Both the position numbers and the translations under genes were made by a program. The notes under the pieces were generated by a model. The model saw nothing but the letters and a program-made list of their open reading frames with translations, made no database searches and was not told the origin of the DNA. From Methylorubrum zatmanii (GTDB taxonomy: Bacteria; Pseudomonadota; Alphaproteobacteria; Rhizobiales; Beijerinckiaceae): a stretch of DNA of 38,762 bases. Numbering within the stretch: position 1 is the stretch's first letter; the number at the start of each line of letters is the position of its first letter. The stretch is taken from the NCBI RefSeq assembly GCF_014845115.1, contig NZ_NKUI01000133.1, positions 1-38,762 on the forward strand, in the 5' to 3' direction. Positions 10,589 to 18,462 of this stretch are shown piece by piece.

Positions 10589-11560
10589 TCAGGCTTGTTC
10601 GTCGCCGTCCTCGTCGCCTGCCACCGGCTCCACGGCCTCGCCGCGCAGGAAGCGGGCCTGGAGCTCGGCGACGCGGCGCGCGGATTGCGCGTGTTTGGGG
10701 GAGACGGTCGCCGGCAGCGTCTCCGTCTCCCCCCGTTTGATCGCGAGGAGATCGGGATCGCCCCAGCGTTCCAGCAGAGTCTGGAAGGCGGCGTGCCGAG
10801 CGGGATCGAAGGCGATGCGGCGCCCCATCCCATCCTTGTACGGATGCGGCGGGTGCATCCCGGCGCAGGGCACGAAGCCATCCGGAATCGGTGTCGTCGC
10901 CGCATGGGTGCGCCCCGCCCGCAGGAGCTTGGGCAGGACATGGGTGTGCGGTCCCTCCGGGCTCATCTCGCCGGGTCCGGGGATCGGAGCATAGACCTCG
11001 ATCCGGCCGATGCGGGCACAGAACACCCGGTGGGGGCTCATCGCGACGAGGCGCGGCCCGATCGGGTTGTCCATGGCGAAGAGCGGCTTGCCGGCGCCGG
11101 CCCGAAGGCAGGCGACGGCCTCGGGATCGGCGGTCCGCACACAGGCATCGACGGCGCGCAGGCCGAGGCCGAGATCGAACAGAACCGCCTCCCGATCCTC
11201 CTCCCGCGCCGCCTCGCGGTCGGGGCCGAGTTCGGTCACGACCATGCGCTGCGCCATGGCACAGGCCCCCTCGGGCAGGCACAGAGCCACGGCGTGGTTG
11301 TAGCCGCCGGAGAAGCCGGTCTCATAGGCCACGGGCCGCAGATCCGGCCCCGGCGCCAGGGCGATGGCACCGCGCGCGGTGGCGAGGCCCATCCGCGTGT
11401 CGGGCAGCGCGCGCACGGGCTCGTCGTCGTCGCGCATGAACTCGGCGATGGCGCCGAAACTGCCGAGGCTCCAGGCGGTGCCGGCATCGGCAAGCGCGCC
11501 GCGCAGCAACGTCTCGACCTCAGAAGGGGCGGGGGCTCGTCCGGTAGAGGCTGGCTGCAT
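10589..11560 (-). CDS. Uncharacterised protein of the cobalamin uptake operon
   Basis: A 323-residue soluble protein with no signal peptide and no domain I can name with confidence. Regions that look conserved are GFSGGYNHAVALCLPEGAC, the hydrophobic-acidic AVLFDLGLGLRAVDACVR, HTHVLPKLLRAGRTHAATTPIP and VPCAGMHPPHPYKDGMGR; the last two are rich in His, with a Cys, and could bind metal. The start at 11560 lies inside the 3' end of btuD (41-nt overlap), so translation is probably coupled and the gene is the last of btuFCD-orf. The context suggests a role in corrinoid or cobalt handling, but this is inference. The C-terminus is acidic. Confidence 0.75.
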   Translation of the reverse strand: MQPASTGRAPAPSEVETLLRGALADAGTAWSLGSFGAIAEFMRDDDEPVRALPDTRMGLATARGAIALAPGPDLRPVAYETGFSGGYNHAVALCLPEGACAMAQRMVVTELGPDREAAREEDREAVLFDLGLGLRAVDACVRTADPEAVACLRAGAGKPLFAMDNPIGPRLVAMSPHRVFCARIGRIEVYAPIPGPGEMSPEGPHTHVLPKLLRAGRTHAATTPIPDGFVPCAGMHPPHPYKDGMGRRIAFDPARHAAFQTLLERWGDPDLLAIKRGETETLPATVSPKHAQSARRVAELQARFLRGEAVEPVAGDEDGDEQA

Positions 11561-12350
11561 CTGTCTCGTCCTCAGTGGTGGCGCGGTCCCAGGGCAGGAG
11601 ATAGGCGGTTCCGTCCGCCGCCCGGCCGCGGCACACGCTCACGCCGAAGGTCGCGGCGAGCCGCGCATCGGTGAGCGCCCGGTCCGGCGGGCCGTCGGCA
11701 ACGATCCGCCCGGCTTCCATCACGACGATCCGGTCGCAGAAGCGGGCGGCGAGGGTGAGATCGTGCAGCACGGCGACGATTCCGGTCCCCTTGCGGGCCG
11801 TCGCCCGCAGCAGGGTCATGGCATCGAGCTGGTGGGCCGGGTCGAGGGCGGTGATGGGCTCGTCGGCGAGCAGCCACTCGGCCTCGACCGCCAGGGCACG
11901 GGCGAGCAGGACCCGCATCCGCTCACCGGAGGACAGGGTCGGCTCGCCGCGCTCGGCCAGGGCGGTCACCCCGGTCGCCGCCATGGCGCGGGCGATGGCC
12001 GCCGCGTCAGCCGGCGAGAGACCGGAGAAGGCGCGGCGATGGGGCAGGCGGCCCAGGGCCACGATCTCGCGCACGCGCAGCGGCCAGCCGACGCCCGCGC
12101 CCTGGAACAGGGCCGCGATCCGGCGGGCGCGGGCCTCGCGCGGCAGGCGGGCGAGGGGTACGCCATCGAGAGCGACCTCGCCCCGTCTCGGCGGGAGGAG
12201 GCCGGCCAGCACCCGCAGCAGCGTGGTCTTGCCGGCCCCATTGGGTCCGACGAGGCCGACCAGCCGGCCCCGTTCGAGGCCGAGGCTCACATCCGAGAGG
12301 AGGGCGCGGCCGTCGCGGTCGAGCCCGATGCCGGCGGCGGACAGGATCAT
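11520..12350 (-). CDS. btuD: Cobalamin ABC transporter ATP-binding protein
   Basis: A 276-residue ABC ATPase of the FecE/BtuD/HmuV group. Walker A is GPNGAGKT (residues 35-42), the signature is LSSGERMRVLLARAL, and Walker B is EWLLADEPITALDP, with the switch His in VAVLHDLTLAARFCD. It drives import of the corrinoid through the BtuC permease. The start codon overlaps the btuC stop codon (ATGA), and its 3' end overlaps the next gene, a tightly coupled operon. Assignment to B12 rather than iron-siderophore or haem rests on the upstream riboswitch and btuB, not on the ATPase itself. Confidence 0.9.
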   Translation of the reverse strand: MILSAAGIGLDRDGRALLSDVSLGLERGRLVGLVGPNGAGKTTLLRVLAGLLPPRRGEVALDGVPLARLPREARARRIAALFQGAGVGWPLRVREIVALGRLPHRRAFSGLSPADAAAIARAMAATGVTALAERGEPTLSSGERMRVLLARALAVEAEWLLADEPITALDPAHQLDAMTLLRATARKGTGIVAVLHDLTLAARFCDRIVVMEAGRIVADGPPDRALTDARLAATFGVSVCRGRAADGTAYLLPWDRATTEDETDAASLYRTSPRPF

Positions 12351-13384
12351 GCCCGCCCCCGGTTGCGCAGGAGCAGCACGATCAGGAACGGCGCGCCAAC
12401 GAGGGCGGTCACCACGCCGAGCTTCAATTCGGGCCGTGTCGCGAGCAGCCGCACGCCGAGATCGGCCGCCAGCACCAGCACCGCCCCGGCAAAGCCGCTC
12501 GGCAGAAGGCTCGCTCCCGGCCGGGCCCCGACGAGGGGCCGCACCAGATGCGGCACCACCAACCCGACGAAGCCGATGGCCCCGCTCACGGCGACGCCGC
12601 TGCCGACGGCGAGCGCCGCCCCGGCGATGAGGCGCATCCGCACGGAGACGAGGTTGAAGCCGAGGCTGGCGGCGGTGTCCTCGCCGAGCGCCAGGGCATC
12701 GAGGGCGGCGGAGGTGGAGAGCATCAGGGCCCAGCCGAGCGCCATCAGCGGCAGGCAGAGCAGGACATGGTCCATGCTGCGGTCGGCGAGGGACCCCATC
12801 AGCCAGAACACGATCTCGAGGGCGGCATAGGGGTTCGGCGACAGGTTGAGAGCCAACGCCGTCAGCGCGCCCGCGAGGCTCGACAGTCCGACGCCGGCCA
12901 GGATCAGGCCGAGGGTTCCGCTGCCGCGCGCCGCGAGCCCGATCAGGAGCAACGCCGCCAGGGCGGCTCCGGCGATGCCGCCGAGCGGCAAAGCGAGGCT
13001 GAGCGAAGCGGCGAACCCGCCGTAGAACACGATCACCGCGCCCAGCGCCGCCGCCGACGAGATGCCGAGGATGCCGGGATCGGCCAGCGGGTTGCGCAGA
13101 AAGCCCTGCATCGCCGCTCCCGTCAGCCCGAGGCTGAAGCCGACGAGGCCGCCGAGCAGGGCACGGGGAATCCGCAGTTCCGACAGCACCAGGGCCGGCA
13201 GAGACTCGCGGCCGGCGACGAGATCGCCCGCCGCCGCGATCACGTCGAAGGAGGCGTAGCCGGCCGCCACCGAGGCGAGGGTGAGAACGAGGCTCGCGAG
13301 ACCGAGGGCGAGGGTCGCCCGTCCGAGTGCTGGCAGCCGGAGGCGCCGTGCCGAAGCCCGGTCGCGGGGGAGGGGGGCGTTCAC
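12347..13384 (-). CDS. btuC: Cobalamin ABC transporter permease (FecCD family)
   Basis: A 345-residue FecCD-type permease with about ten membrane helices, the standard length. Recognisable segments are LRIPRALLGGLVGFSLGLTGAAMQGFLRNPLADPGILGIS near residue 110 and the coupling region GAIGFVGLVVPHLVRPLVG near residue 270, both family hallmarks. It forms the inner-membrane channel that accepts corrinoid from the periplasmic BtuF and works with the BtuD ATPase. Its start overlaps the btuF stop (4 nt) and its stop overlaps the btuD start (4 nt). Confidence 0.92.
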   Translation of the reverse strand: MNAPLPRDRASARRLRLPALGRATLALGLASLVLTLASVAAGYASFDVIAAAGDLVAGRESLPALVLSELRIPRALLGGLVGFSLGLTGAAMQGFLRNPLADPGILGISSAAALGAVIVFYGGFAASLSLALPLGGIAGAALAALLLIGLAARGSGTLGLILAGVGLSSLAGALTALALNLSPNPYAALEIVFWLMGSLADRSMDHVLLCLPLMALGWALMLSTSAALDALALGEDTAASLGFNLVSVRMRLIAGAALAVGSGVAVSGAIGFVGLVVPHLVRPLVGARPGASLLPSGFAGAVLVLAADLGVRLLATRPELKLGVVTALVGAPFLIVLLLRNRGRA

Positions 13385-14229
13385 GGCCGGCCCTCCATCC
13401 GTCGCGCGGCCTCGGCGAGGCGGGCGACGACCTCCGCCACCTGCGGTCCGGGGCAGGTCCAGAGCCGGTTCGGAATCGATACGATGCGTCCCTGACGGCG
13501 GAAGGCGGCGAGCACCGGATGTTGCAAGAGGCTGTCAGCCAAGGAGGGCCGGCCGGGCTCGTCCTCGTCGAGGACGATGAGGTCGGCCCCCGCGAAGGCG
13601 GCGGCTTCCAAGGGCACCTGCCCGAACCGGTCGCGGCCGATCTCGGCGGAGATGTTGACGAGCCCGGCGGCCCGGATCAGCGCATCGCCGAGGCTGCCGG
13701 GTGCCACGGTGAAGGCATTGGGCCGCATCACCAGGGCACGCAGGGGTTTCTCCGAAGGCTGGATACGGCCGAGCCGCGCATCGAGGGCGGCGACCATCGC
13801 CTCGCCCCGCTCCCCCTGTCCCAGGGCTGCCGCCACCTGGCGGATCTGCGCGCGCACGCCGTCGAGATCCGCCGGAACACCGAGTTCGAGCAGCGGAAAC
13901 CCGGTGCGCTTGAGCAGATCCACCGTCACGCGGGTGGTGAAGGCCCCCGCGATGACGAGGCCGGGCCGGAGCGCCACGATCTCTTCCGAGAGGCCGCGGG
14001 TGACGGGCAGGCCGGCGGCCTCGGCCGCCACCGTGGAACCGCGCGGGTCACGGGCGAAATAGGTGACCGCCGCCACCTGAGTGCGATCAGCCAGCCGCAG
14101 CACCAGTTCGTCCGAGCACAGGTTCATCGAGACGACGCGCTCCGGCCCGGCGCCGGCGGCACGGGCCGGAGCCGGCAGGCAAACCGTCAGGACGGTCAGG
14201 GCGAGAGCGCGGCGCAGCATGGTTTTCAT
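13381..14229 (-). CDS. btuF: Periplasmic cobalamin-binding protein
   Basis: A 282-residue substrate-binding protein of the BtuF/FhuD class III type. A Sec signal peptide (residues 1-24, cleavage after ARA) precedes ERVVSMNLCSDELVLRLAD, the characteristic first beta-alpha unit. The two lobes are linked by a long helix (about residues 135-155). It captures the corrinoid in the periplasm and delivers it to BtuC. The start MKTML at 14229 is chosen; an in-frame ATG three codons on is possible. It lies 102 nt after btuB, with a long inverted repeat between, so it may have its own promoter or depend on read-through. Confidence 0.9.
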   Translation of the reverse strand: MKTMLRRALALTVLTVCLPAPARAAGAGPERVVSMNLCSDELVLRLADRTQVAAVTYFARDPRGSTVAAEAAGLPVTRGLSEEIVALRPGLVIAGAFTTRVTVDLLKRTGFPLLELGVPADLDGVRAQIRQVAAALGQGERGEAMVAALDARLGRIQPSEKPLRALVMRPNAFTVAPGSLGDALIRAAGLVNISAEIGRDRFGQVPLEAAAFAGADLIVLDEDEPGRPSLADSLLQHPVLAAFRRQGRIVSIPNRLWTCPGPQVAEVVARLAEAARRMEGRP

Positions 14230-14294
14230 ACCAAATCCGGTTGCCCCCTTCGGGATGGCGGATTGGGGCTCCGCTCAGACGCCGCGCGGGCTCC

Positions 14295-14335
14295 CTGATC
14301 CTGCCTCCGGTCTCATCAACCGGAGACAGGATCAG
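14295..14335 (-). terminator. 17-bp inverted repeat between btuB and btuF
   Basis: Left arm 14295-14311 and right arm 14319-14335 are complementary at 16 of 17 positions with a 7-nt loop. The arm begins CTGATCCTG and ends CTCCGGT. It overlaps the btuB stop codon and has no T-run, so it may reduce rather than end transcription into btuFCD, or protect the btuB mRNA 3' end. A near-copy of one arm occurs at 18888-18904. Confidence 0.45.
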
Positions 14336-16275
14336 AACGAGGTCAGGCGCACGCCGCCATAGACGGCAAGCCCCGGCCCGAGGAAGCCGGTGGGATTCTG
14401 GTAGCGCTCGTCGAACAGGTTATCGATGCGGGCAAACAGCGTCGTCGTCTCGTTCCAGGCATAGTTGGCCGAGAGATTGACGATGAGGAAGCCGGGATTC
14501 TTCAAGCGAGAGACGGAGAAATCCCGGTTGCCATCGACGAAGCTGCCGACCGAAATCAGCGTTCCGGTCAGGCTGAGGTCCGGCAGCGGGTTCCAGATCC
14601 CGGTGAGACTCACCTTGTGGCGCGGCCGGCGCAGCAATTCCTGGCCGGCGACCTCATCCTTGGTGACTGTGTTGGTGTAGTCGACGCGAGCGCTGAAGCC
14701 GTCGGTGAAGCGCACCGAGACGAAGCTCTCCGCACCATAGGCCACCGCCCGCCCGACATTCACGTTGGTCGCGTAAGTCGGGAAATAGGCGGTCTGGATC
14801 AGGTTGCGGAAATCGGTGTCGAAATAGGTCGCGCCGACGAGCACGCGCTCGCCCAGGGGCTGCTCGAAGCCGGCATCGAAGCCGAAGCTCTCCTCGGGGC
14901 GCAGGTTCGGATTTCCGAAGAAGCGGAAGCCTGGATAATCCTGATAGAGCTGGCTCAGGGTCGGTGGCTTGAAGCCGGTGCCGACGCTGCCCTTCAGTCG
15001 GGTCTCCGTGCCGGGCAGGATGGTGCTCGGTGCGACGCGGAAGGTGGTGGCGCCGCCGAACTGGTCGTTCGCGTCGTAGCGGAGATTGGCGACGAGGAAG
15101 ACCCGCTCCGAGAAGGCAGAGTGGATCTCGGCAAAGCCCGCGCTGTTGCCGTTGCCGCGATTCAGGTTCGTCGCCTCGATGCGCTCGTCCTCCCGTTGGG
15201 CGCCGAACAACAGGAGATGGCCGGGCGCGAGATCCATCTCGCCGCGATAATCGAAGCGTGTGCGCTCACCGAACGTGGTCGTCGGCGTCGGGGCCGTAAG
15301 CGGGTCGAGGGGACCGGCGAAGACCCTGTCGAAGGTGGCGTAATTGGCGCCGAACACGTTGCGGAAACCGGCGATCGGCGCCCACTCCGCCTCGCCGCGC
15401 ATCAGAAGCTGCCGCTGGTCGTTGAGGTTGCGGTAGGGCGTGGGCAGATAGGGGAAACCGGCATCGGCCTGATCGAGATAGGCACTGTCGGAGAAGCGCA
15501 GAACGTAGTTCAGCCGGAAACTGTCGCTGAGCTGCGCCCCGAGCTTGGTCGAAACGGTCTTGATGTCGGTGAAAGCCGTCCGCAGCGGCACCCCGGCCGG
15601 CAGGAGTTCGAGCGGCGTCACCGGCAGCGCTGCCTGCCGGACATGCTGGACGCTGACCGAATAGTCGAAAATCCCCTCCGAGCCGGCGATGCGGCCGCCC
15701 TGGTTGACGCTGCCGAAGGAGCCGCCCTCGACGAAGGCGGTGGCCTTGGCCGGGCCCTCGCCCCGCCGCGTCACGAACGAGATGACGCCGCCGATGGCAT
15801 CGGCGCCGTAGAGGCCGCTCTGCGGGCCCCGCAGTACCTCGATGCGGGAGAGATCCTCGGTCAGGAGCTGGCTGAAATCGAACGACCGGTTCGGGGTCGA
15901 GGGATCGTTGACGTCGATGCCGTCGATCTGGACCTTCACATGGTTCGAGTTCGCGCCGCGGATGAAGACCGAGGTCTGGCCGCCGGCCCCGCCGGTCTGC
16001 ACCACGGTGAGGCCGGGCACCTGCTGCAAGGCCTCCGGCACGGTGCGGCGCTGCTGCGCTTGAAGCCTGTCGGCGGTGAGGACGGTGACGCTGGAGCCGG
16101 TCTCGGCCACCGGAATCGGAACGCCCGTGGCCGAGACGGAGATCTCCGACAGCACGGTCGCGGCGGCCGGCGGCGCATCGGCGAAGGGCGCCGCCACCTC
16201 CTGGGCCGAGACGGCACACGGCATGACGAGGGCGGACCCGGCACAGGCCAAGGTGAAGCGGAAAGGAGGGGACAC
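14332..16275 (-). CDS. btuB: TonB-dependent vitamin B12 receptor
   Basis: A 647-residue outer-membrane receptor. A signal peptide (cleavage near residue 24, AVSAQ) is followed by a TonB-box-like LSEISVSATG. The plug at about residues 55-165 shows QQVPGLTVVQTGGAGGQTS, FIRGANSNHVKVQIDGIDVND and IEVLRGPQSGLYGADAIGG, typical of BtuB-like receptors. The barrel ends in a C-terminal aromatic (VYGGVRLTSF). The cobalamin riboswitch in its leader and the btuFCD genes behind it support B12 as ligand. The start is GTG at 16275, with GAGG at 16289-16286 as Shine-Dalgarno; no ATG gives a complete signal peptide. It takes corrinoids into the periplasm with TonB energy. Confidence 0.93.
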   Translation of the reverse strand: MSPPFRFTLACAGSALVMPCAVSAQEVAAPFADAPPAAATVLSEISVSATGVPIPVAETGSSVTVLTADRLQAQQRRTVPEALQQVPGLTVVQTGGAGGQTSVFIRGANSNHVKVQIDGIDVNDPSTPNRSFDFSQLLTEDLSRIEVLRGPQSGLYGADAIGGVISFVTRRGEGPAKATAFVEGGSFGSVNQGGRIAGSEGIFDYSVSVQHVRQAALPVTPLELLPAGVPLRTAFTDIKTVSTKLGAQLSDSFRLNYVLRFSDSAYLDQADAGFPYLPTPYRNLNDQRQLLMRGEAEWAPIAGFRNVFGANYATFDRVFAGPLDPLTAPTPTTTFGERTRFDYRGEMDLAPGHLLLFGAQREDERIEATNLNRGNGNSAGFAEIHSAFSERVFLVANLRYDANDQFGGATTFRVAPSTILPGTETRLKGSVGTGFKPPTLSQLYQDYPGFRFFGNPNLRPEESFGFDAGFEQPLGERVLVGATYFDTDFRNLIQTAYFPTYATNVNVGRAVAYGAESFVSVRFTDGFSARVDYTNTVTKDEVAGQELLRRPRHKVSLTGIWNPLPDLSLTGTLISVGSFVDGNRDFSVSRLKNPGFLIVNLSANYAWNETTTLFARIDNLFDERYQNPTGFLGPGLAVYGGVRLTSF

Positions 16276-16284
16276 GGCGGGGAA

Positions 16285-16324
16285 GCCTCGGGCAACGGCA
16301 GTGGCACGTCACCGCGAACGAGGC
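16285..16324 (-). promoter_or_regulatory. Possible Shine-Dalgarno-sequestering helix of btuB
   Basis: On the minus strand GCCTCG (16324-16319) is perfectly complementary to CGAGGC (16290-16285), which contains the GAGG Shine-Dalgarno of btuB, 9 nt before its GTG. Pairing would hide the ribosome-binding site. This could be the expression platform of the riboswitch, but alternative foldings were not computed. Confidence 0.35.
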
Positions 16325-16409
16325 CTCGGACACCCGCCGCCATCGGAGGCAGGGCGCTTCGACACCCGTCAGGACACCCCGCCCGACGCGTTTCGCGTGT
16401 GACCACGGC

Positions 16410-16584
16410 TGACGGCAGGTCTCCTGGCTCGCGGGTCGTCGCCGTCTCACCGTCTTCCCGGATGAGGCTCATCCAGTGACATCGGTGGTGAAAAGGCTCG
16501 CCGCTTACAGTTGCGGGGGCAGCCGCGGCATCGGACCCGAAAGTCCTCACCGCGTTCCCTTTTGATCCCCGAAGGGAACCGTCA
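16410..16584 (-). ncRNA. Cobalamin (AdoCbl) riboswitch
   Basis: Read on the minus strand, the region carries the known cobalamin-riboswitch blocks in order: AAAAGGGAACGCGGTG near 16564-16549, the B12 box GCTGCCCCCGCAACTG (16523-16508), GTCACTGG (16480-16473), and GCCAGGAGACCTGCC (16428-16414). The outer P1 helix can be formed by TGACGGT (16584-16578) and GCCGTCA (16416-16410) with one G-U pair. It lies 135 nt before btuB and should repress the locus when adenosylcobalamin is abundant. Confidence 0.95.
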
Positions 16585-16667
16585 CTTCCAGGATGTGCGG
16601 GAGATTCGGCGTTGCGTCAACGCTGCAGCAGACGCCCCTGACGCGCCCCTGGCCCGACGACCCTTGT

Positions 16668-16889
16668 TCAACACATGAGATAGGAATAACTTGAAATAAT
16701 GACCGATATCATATTTATTATTTTAAATATTGAAAATATAAAATTAAAACCAGCACGGATAAGGATCGCACCCAAGCCACGAAGAAACGATGTAAATTTA
16801 TAAATTGAAACAATCTGCAAATTTGACACAACGATATGAGATATCGCGCTCGGGAAACTCCAAGCGCGATACATTACTTTTTCAATCAC
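16668..16889 (-). CDS. Doubtful AT-rich small membrane ORF
   Basis: A 73-codon frame starting GTG at 16889, overlapping the stop of the ParB-like gene as GTGA. The translated product has hydrophobic, Ile/Phe-rich stretches (FIFSIFKIINMISVIISSY), which could form one or two membrane helices. The DNA is strongly AT-rich (about 70% A+T at 16680-16830), unlike the rest of the window, and AT-rich DNA tends to encode hydrophobic residues by chance. There is no Shine-Dalgarno of its own. It may be a coupled gene of foreign origin or simply non-coding sequence. Confidence 0.22.
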   Translation of the reverse strand: MIEKVMYRAWSFPSAISHIVVSNLQIVSIYKFTSFLRGLGAILIRAGFNFIFSIFKIINMISVIISSYSYLMC

Positions 16890-18037
16890 CCGTGTATTTC
16901 GGCACCTGATTTCGCTGTCAAACCAAGACCTACGAGCATGGCAGAATGGACGGCGAGGGCGCGCGAATCACCTCCGTTGAGGCGACGCACGGTTTCACCC
17001 AGAGACACCAAATCGACGTTTTTCAGCGTGGGAACCAAATCATCTGGATCGAAATTTTCTGGTGGATTTGAAAATATCTTTACTAGAGCTCCAAATATAG
17101 ACGATCCGTAACTGAGAGCGCGGCCCTCGTAGGCCTCGGCGATGCTCGTGAGAGCAGCAGATACGATCGCCGAACCGTGTCGCCGCAAAGCTGCTGCGAT
17201 CGAAGATGTAAAAGCGATTTCTCCCGCCTTCCACGTGTTCGACGATGTACTGCGGGATACTCTCAAGCCCGCCTCAGTCACCAAACGCTGAATCTCGACT
17301 GCGTCCTCATCTGCCGCAGCCAAAGCCGCATGAAAATCATCCAAGCGGTTCATCGGTTTACGCGCTCTGTTCGCAACGATAAACATGCGCGCTTCATCCT
17401 CTGGACTATCATAATTGAAGAGGCAACATGGCAATTGTAATACATCACCTCTTCGGCGTGCCGCTGCCCAGCGATGTTGTCCATCTATGATGATTTTCGA
17501 TCCATCAAGACGCCGCGAAACGACGAGCGGAGCACAGAGGCGCCAATCGAAATTGGCAGCAATGCTCGCGATCAAGCGGCGAGAGCCCTCATTGTCGATC
17601 GACCTCTGATAGGACTGATCGACAGCCAGTTCTGTCGTATGCACCCATTCGATGCTTGGCATTTTTCCGGTGGGCTCCCGGTATTGAGTTTTGCGCTCGC
17701 CGACACGCCCTCTTCGCTGTCCGACTTTGCTCTTTGTTCCGAATTGAGCATCCTTGCCTGGGCCGATAGCAGTGATCGGCAGTGCCGCCTCCGCCTCAAA
17801 TCCTTCGATGAGGTGCGAGACTTCTTCCGGGTGGCGAGACCAGAGCTGGCCTTTATGCTTGATCACAATGTCACCCCGATGCACTCGTGCCGTACCAAAC
17901 GGTGTAATGATGAGAAACGTACCATTGACTGCCATGTCGCCGGACATTTGTATTCGCACCCATTCCGGAATCGGTGTGCCGTCGTTCGTCCAACTGCTTG
18001 TATTCCTGGTATGATAGGAATTCTGTTCGAGCATCAT
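16886..18037 (-). CDS. ParB-N/DGQHR-like protein of foreign origin
   Basis: A 383-residue protein. Residues about 40-80 look like a small beta domain seen in phage-type proteins (TPFGTARVHRGDIVIKHKGQLW). A ParB/sulfiredoxin-like domain starts near residue 125: EWVHTTELAVDQSYQR, then SKIIIDGQHRWAAARRRG, the DGQHR-type motif shared by ParB-like nucleases and DNA-modification-associated proteins. The C-terminal 150 residues are helical and unassigned; there is no obvious helix-turn-helix. The ATG at 18037 has GGAGG 6 nt upstream, and TATAAT lies at 18140-18135 on this strand. G+C is clearly below that of its neighbours, and AT-rich DNA surrounds it. The function is unknown; chromosome partition is unlikely without a ParA partner. 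Confidence 0.7.
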   Translation of the reverse strand: MMLEQNSYHTRNTSSWTNDGTPIPEWVRIQMSGDMAVNGTFLIITPFGTARVHRGDIVIKHKGQLWSRHPEEVSHLIEGFEAEAALPITAIGPGKDAQFGTKSKVGQRRGRVGERKTQYREPTGKMPSIEWVHTTELAVDQSYQRSIDNEGSRRLIASIAANFDWRLCAPLVVSRRLDGSKIIIDGQHRWAAARRRGDVLQLPCCLFNYDSPEDEARMFIVANRARKPMNRLDDFHAALAAADEDAVEIQRLVTEAGLRVSRSTSSNTWKAGEIAFTSSIAAALRRHGSAIVSAALTSIAEAYEGRALSYGSSIFGALVKIFSNPPENFDPDDLVPTLKNVDLVSLGETVRRLNGGDSRALAVHSAMLVGLGLTAKSGAEIHG

Positions 18038-18232
18038 GCTAATCCTCCGGACGGCTCGCGTGCGCCTTGCAAGCGAGATGTCTGGATTTGCCTGTCGAAT
18101 TTTAAATTGTTGTAGCCTACGGACGGTTTCGTTTATTATAATACCGGATAATAAGTGGTAGTTTAGCCAGAAAGTACTAGGTTTTTTGAGCGAACCTCGT
18201 TATATGATCATCTAGCTGGTCAGGATCGAAGC

Positions 18233-18462
18233 ATAGACGCCATTCCTCTGGCGGAGGCCAAGACCCATCTGAGTGAATTGATTGATCGGGTCGAAGCAGG
18301 CGATTCGATTGATATCACTTGCCGTGGCAAAGCGGTGCCGTGGCCAGACCCCGCAAGCCGATCGATGGCGCGCTGCTTCAGTCGCTCACGGCAACAATGC
18401 CACCCCAGTCGCAGAGCGCCGCCGAACTGCTTCGATCGATGCGGGACGGCGATCGCTACTGA
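18233..18462 (+). pseudogene. Decayed Phd/YefM-type antitoxin
   Basis: The reading frame from 18233 gives [19 protein letters not shown], then [16 protein letters not shown], the N-terminal half of a Phd/YefM antitoxin. Near 18337-18343 the frame changes by -1, and the continuing frame gives [18 protein letters not shown] and ends [14 protein letters not shown] with a TGA at 18460-18462. The sequence GTGCC-GTGGCC at the break suggests a 5-nt insertion by slippage, although a 1-nt loss would give the same shift. The expected start codon is ATA rather than ATG, 7 nt after an AGGA. Both defects should abolish function unless they are sequencing errors. The stop overlaps the toxin start (TGATG), as in intact modules. 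Confidence 0.7.
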
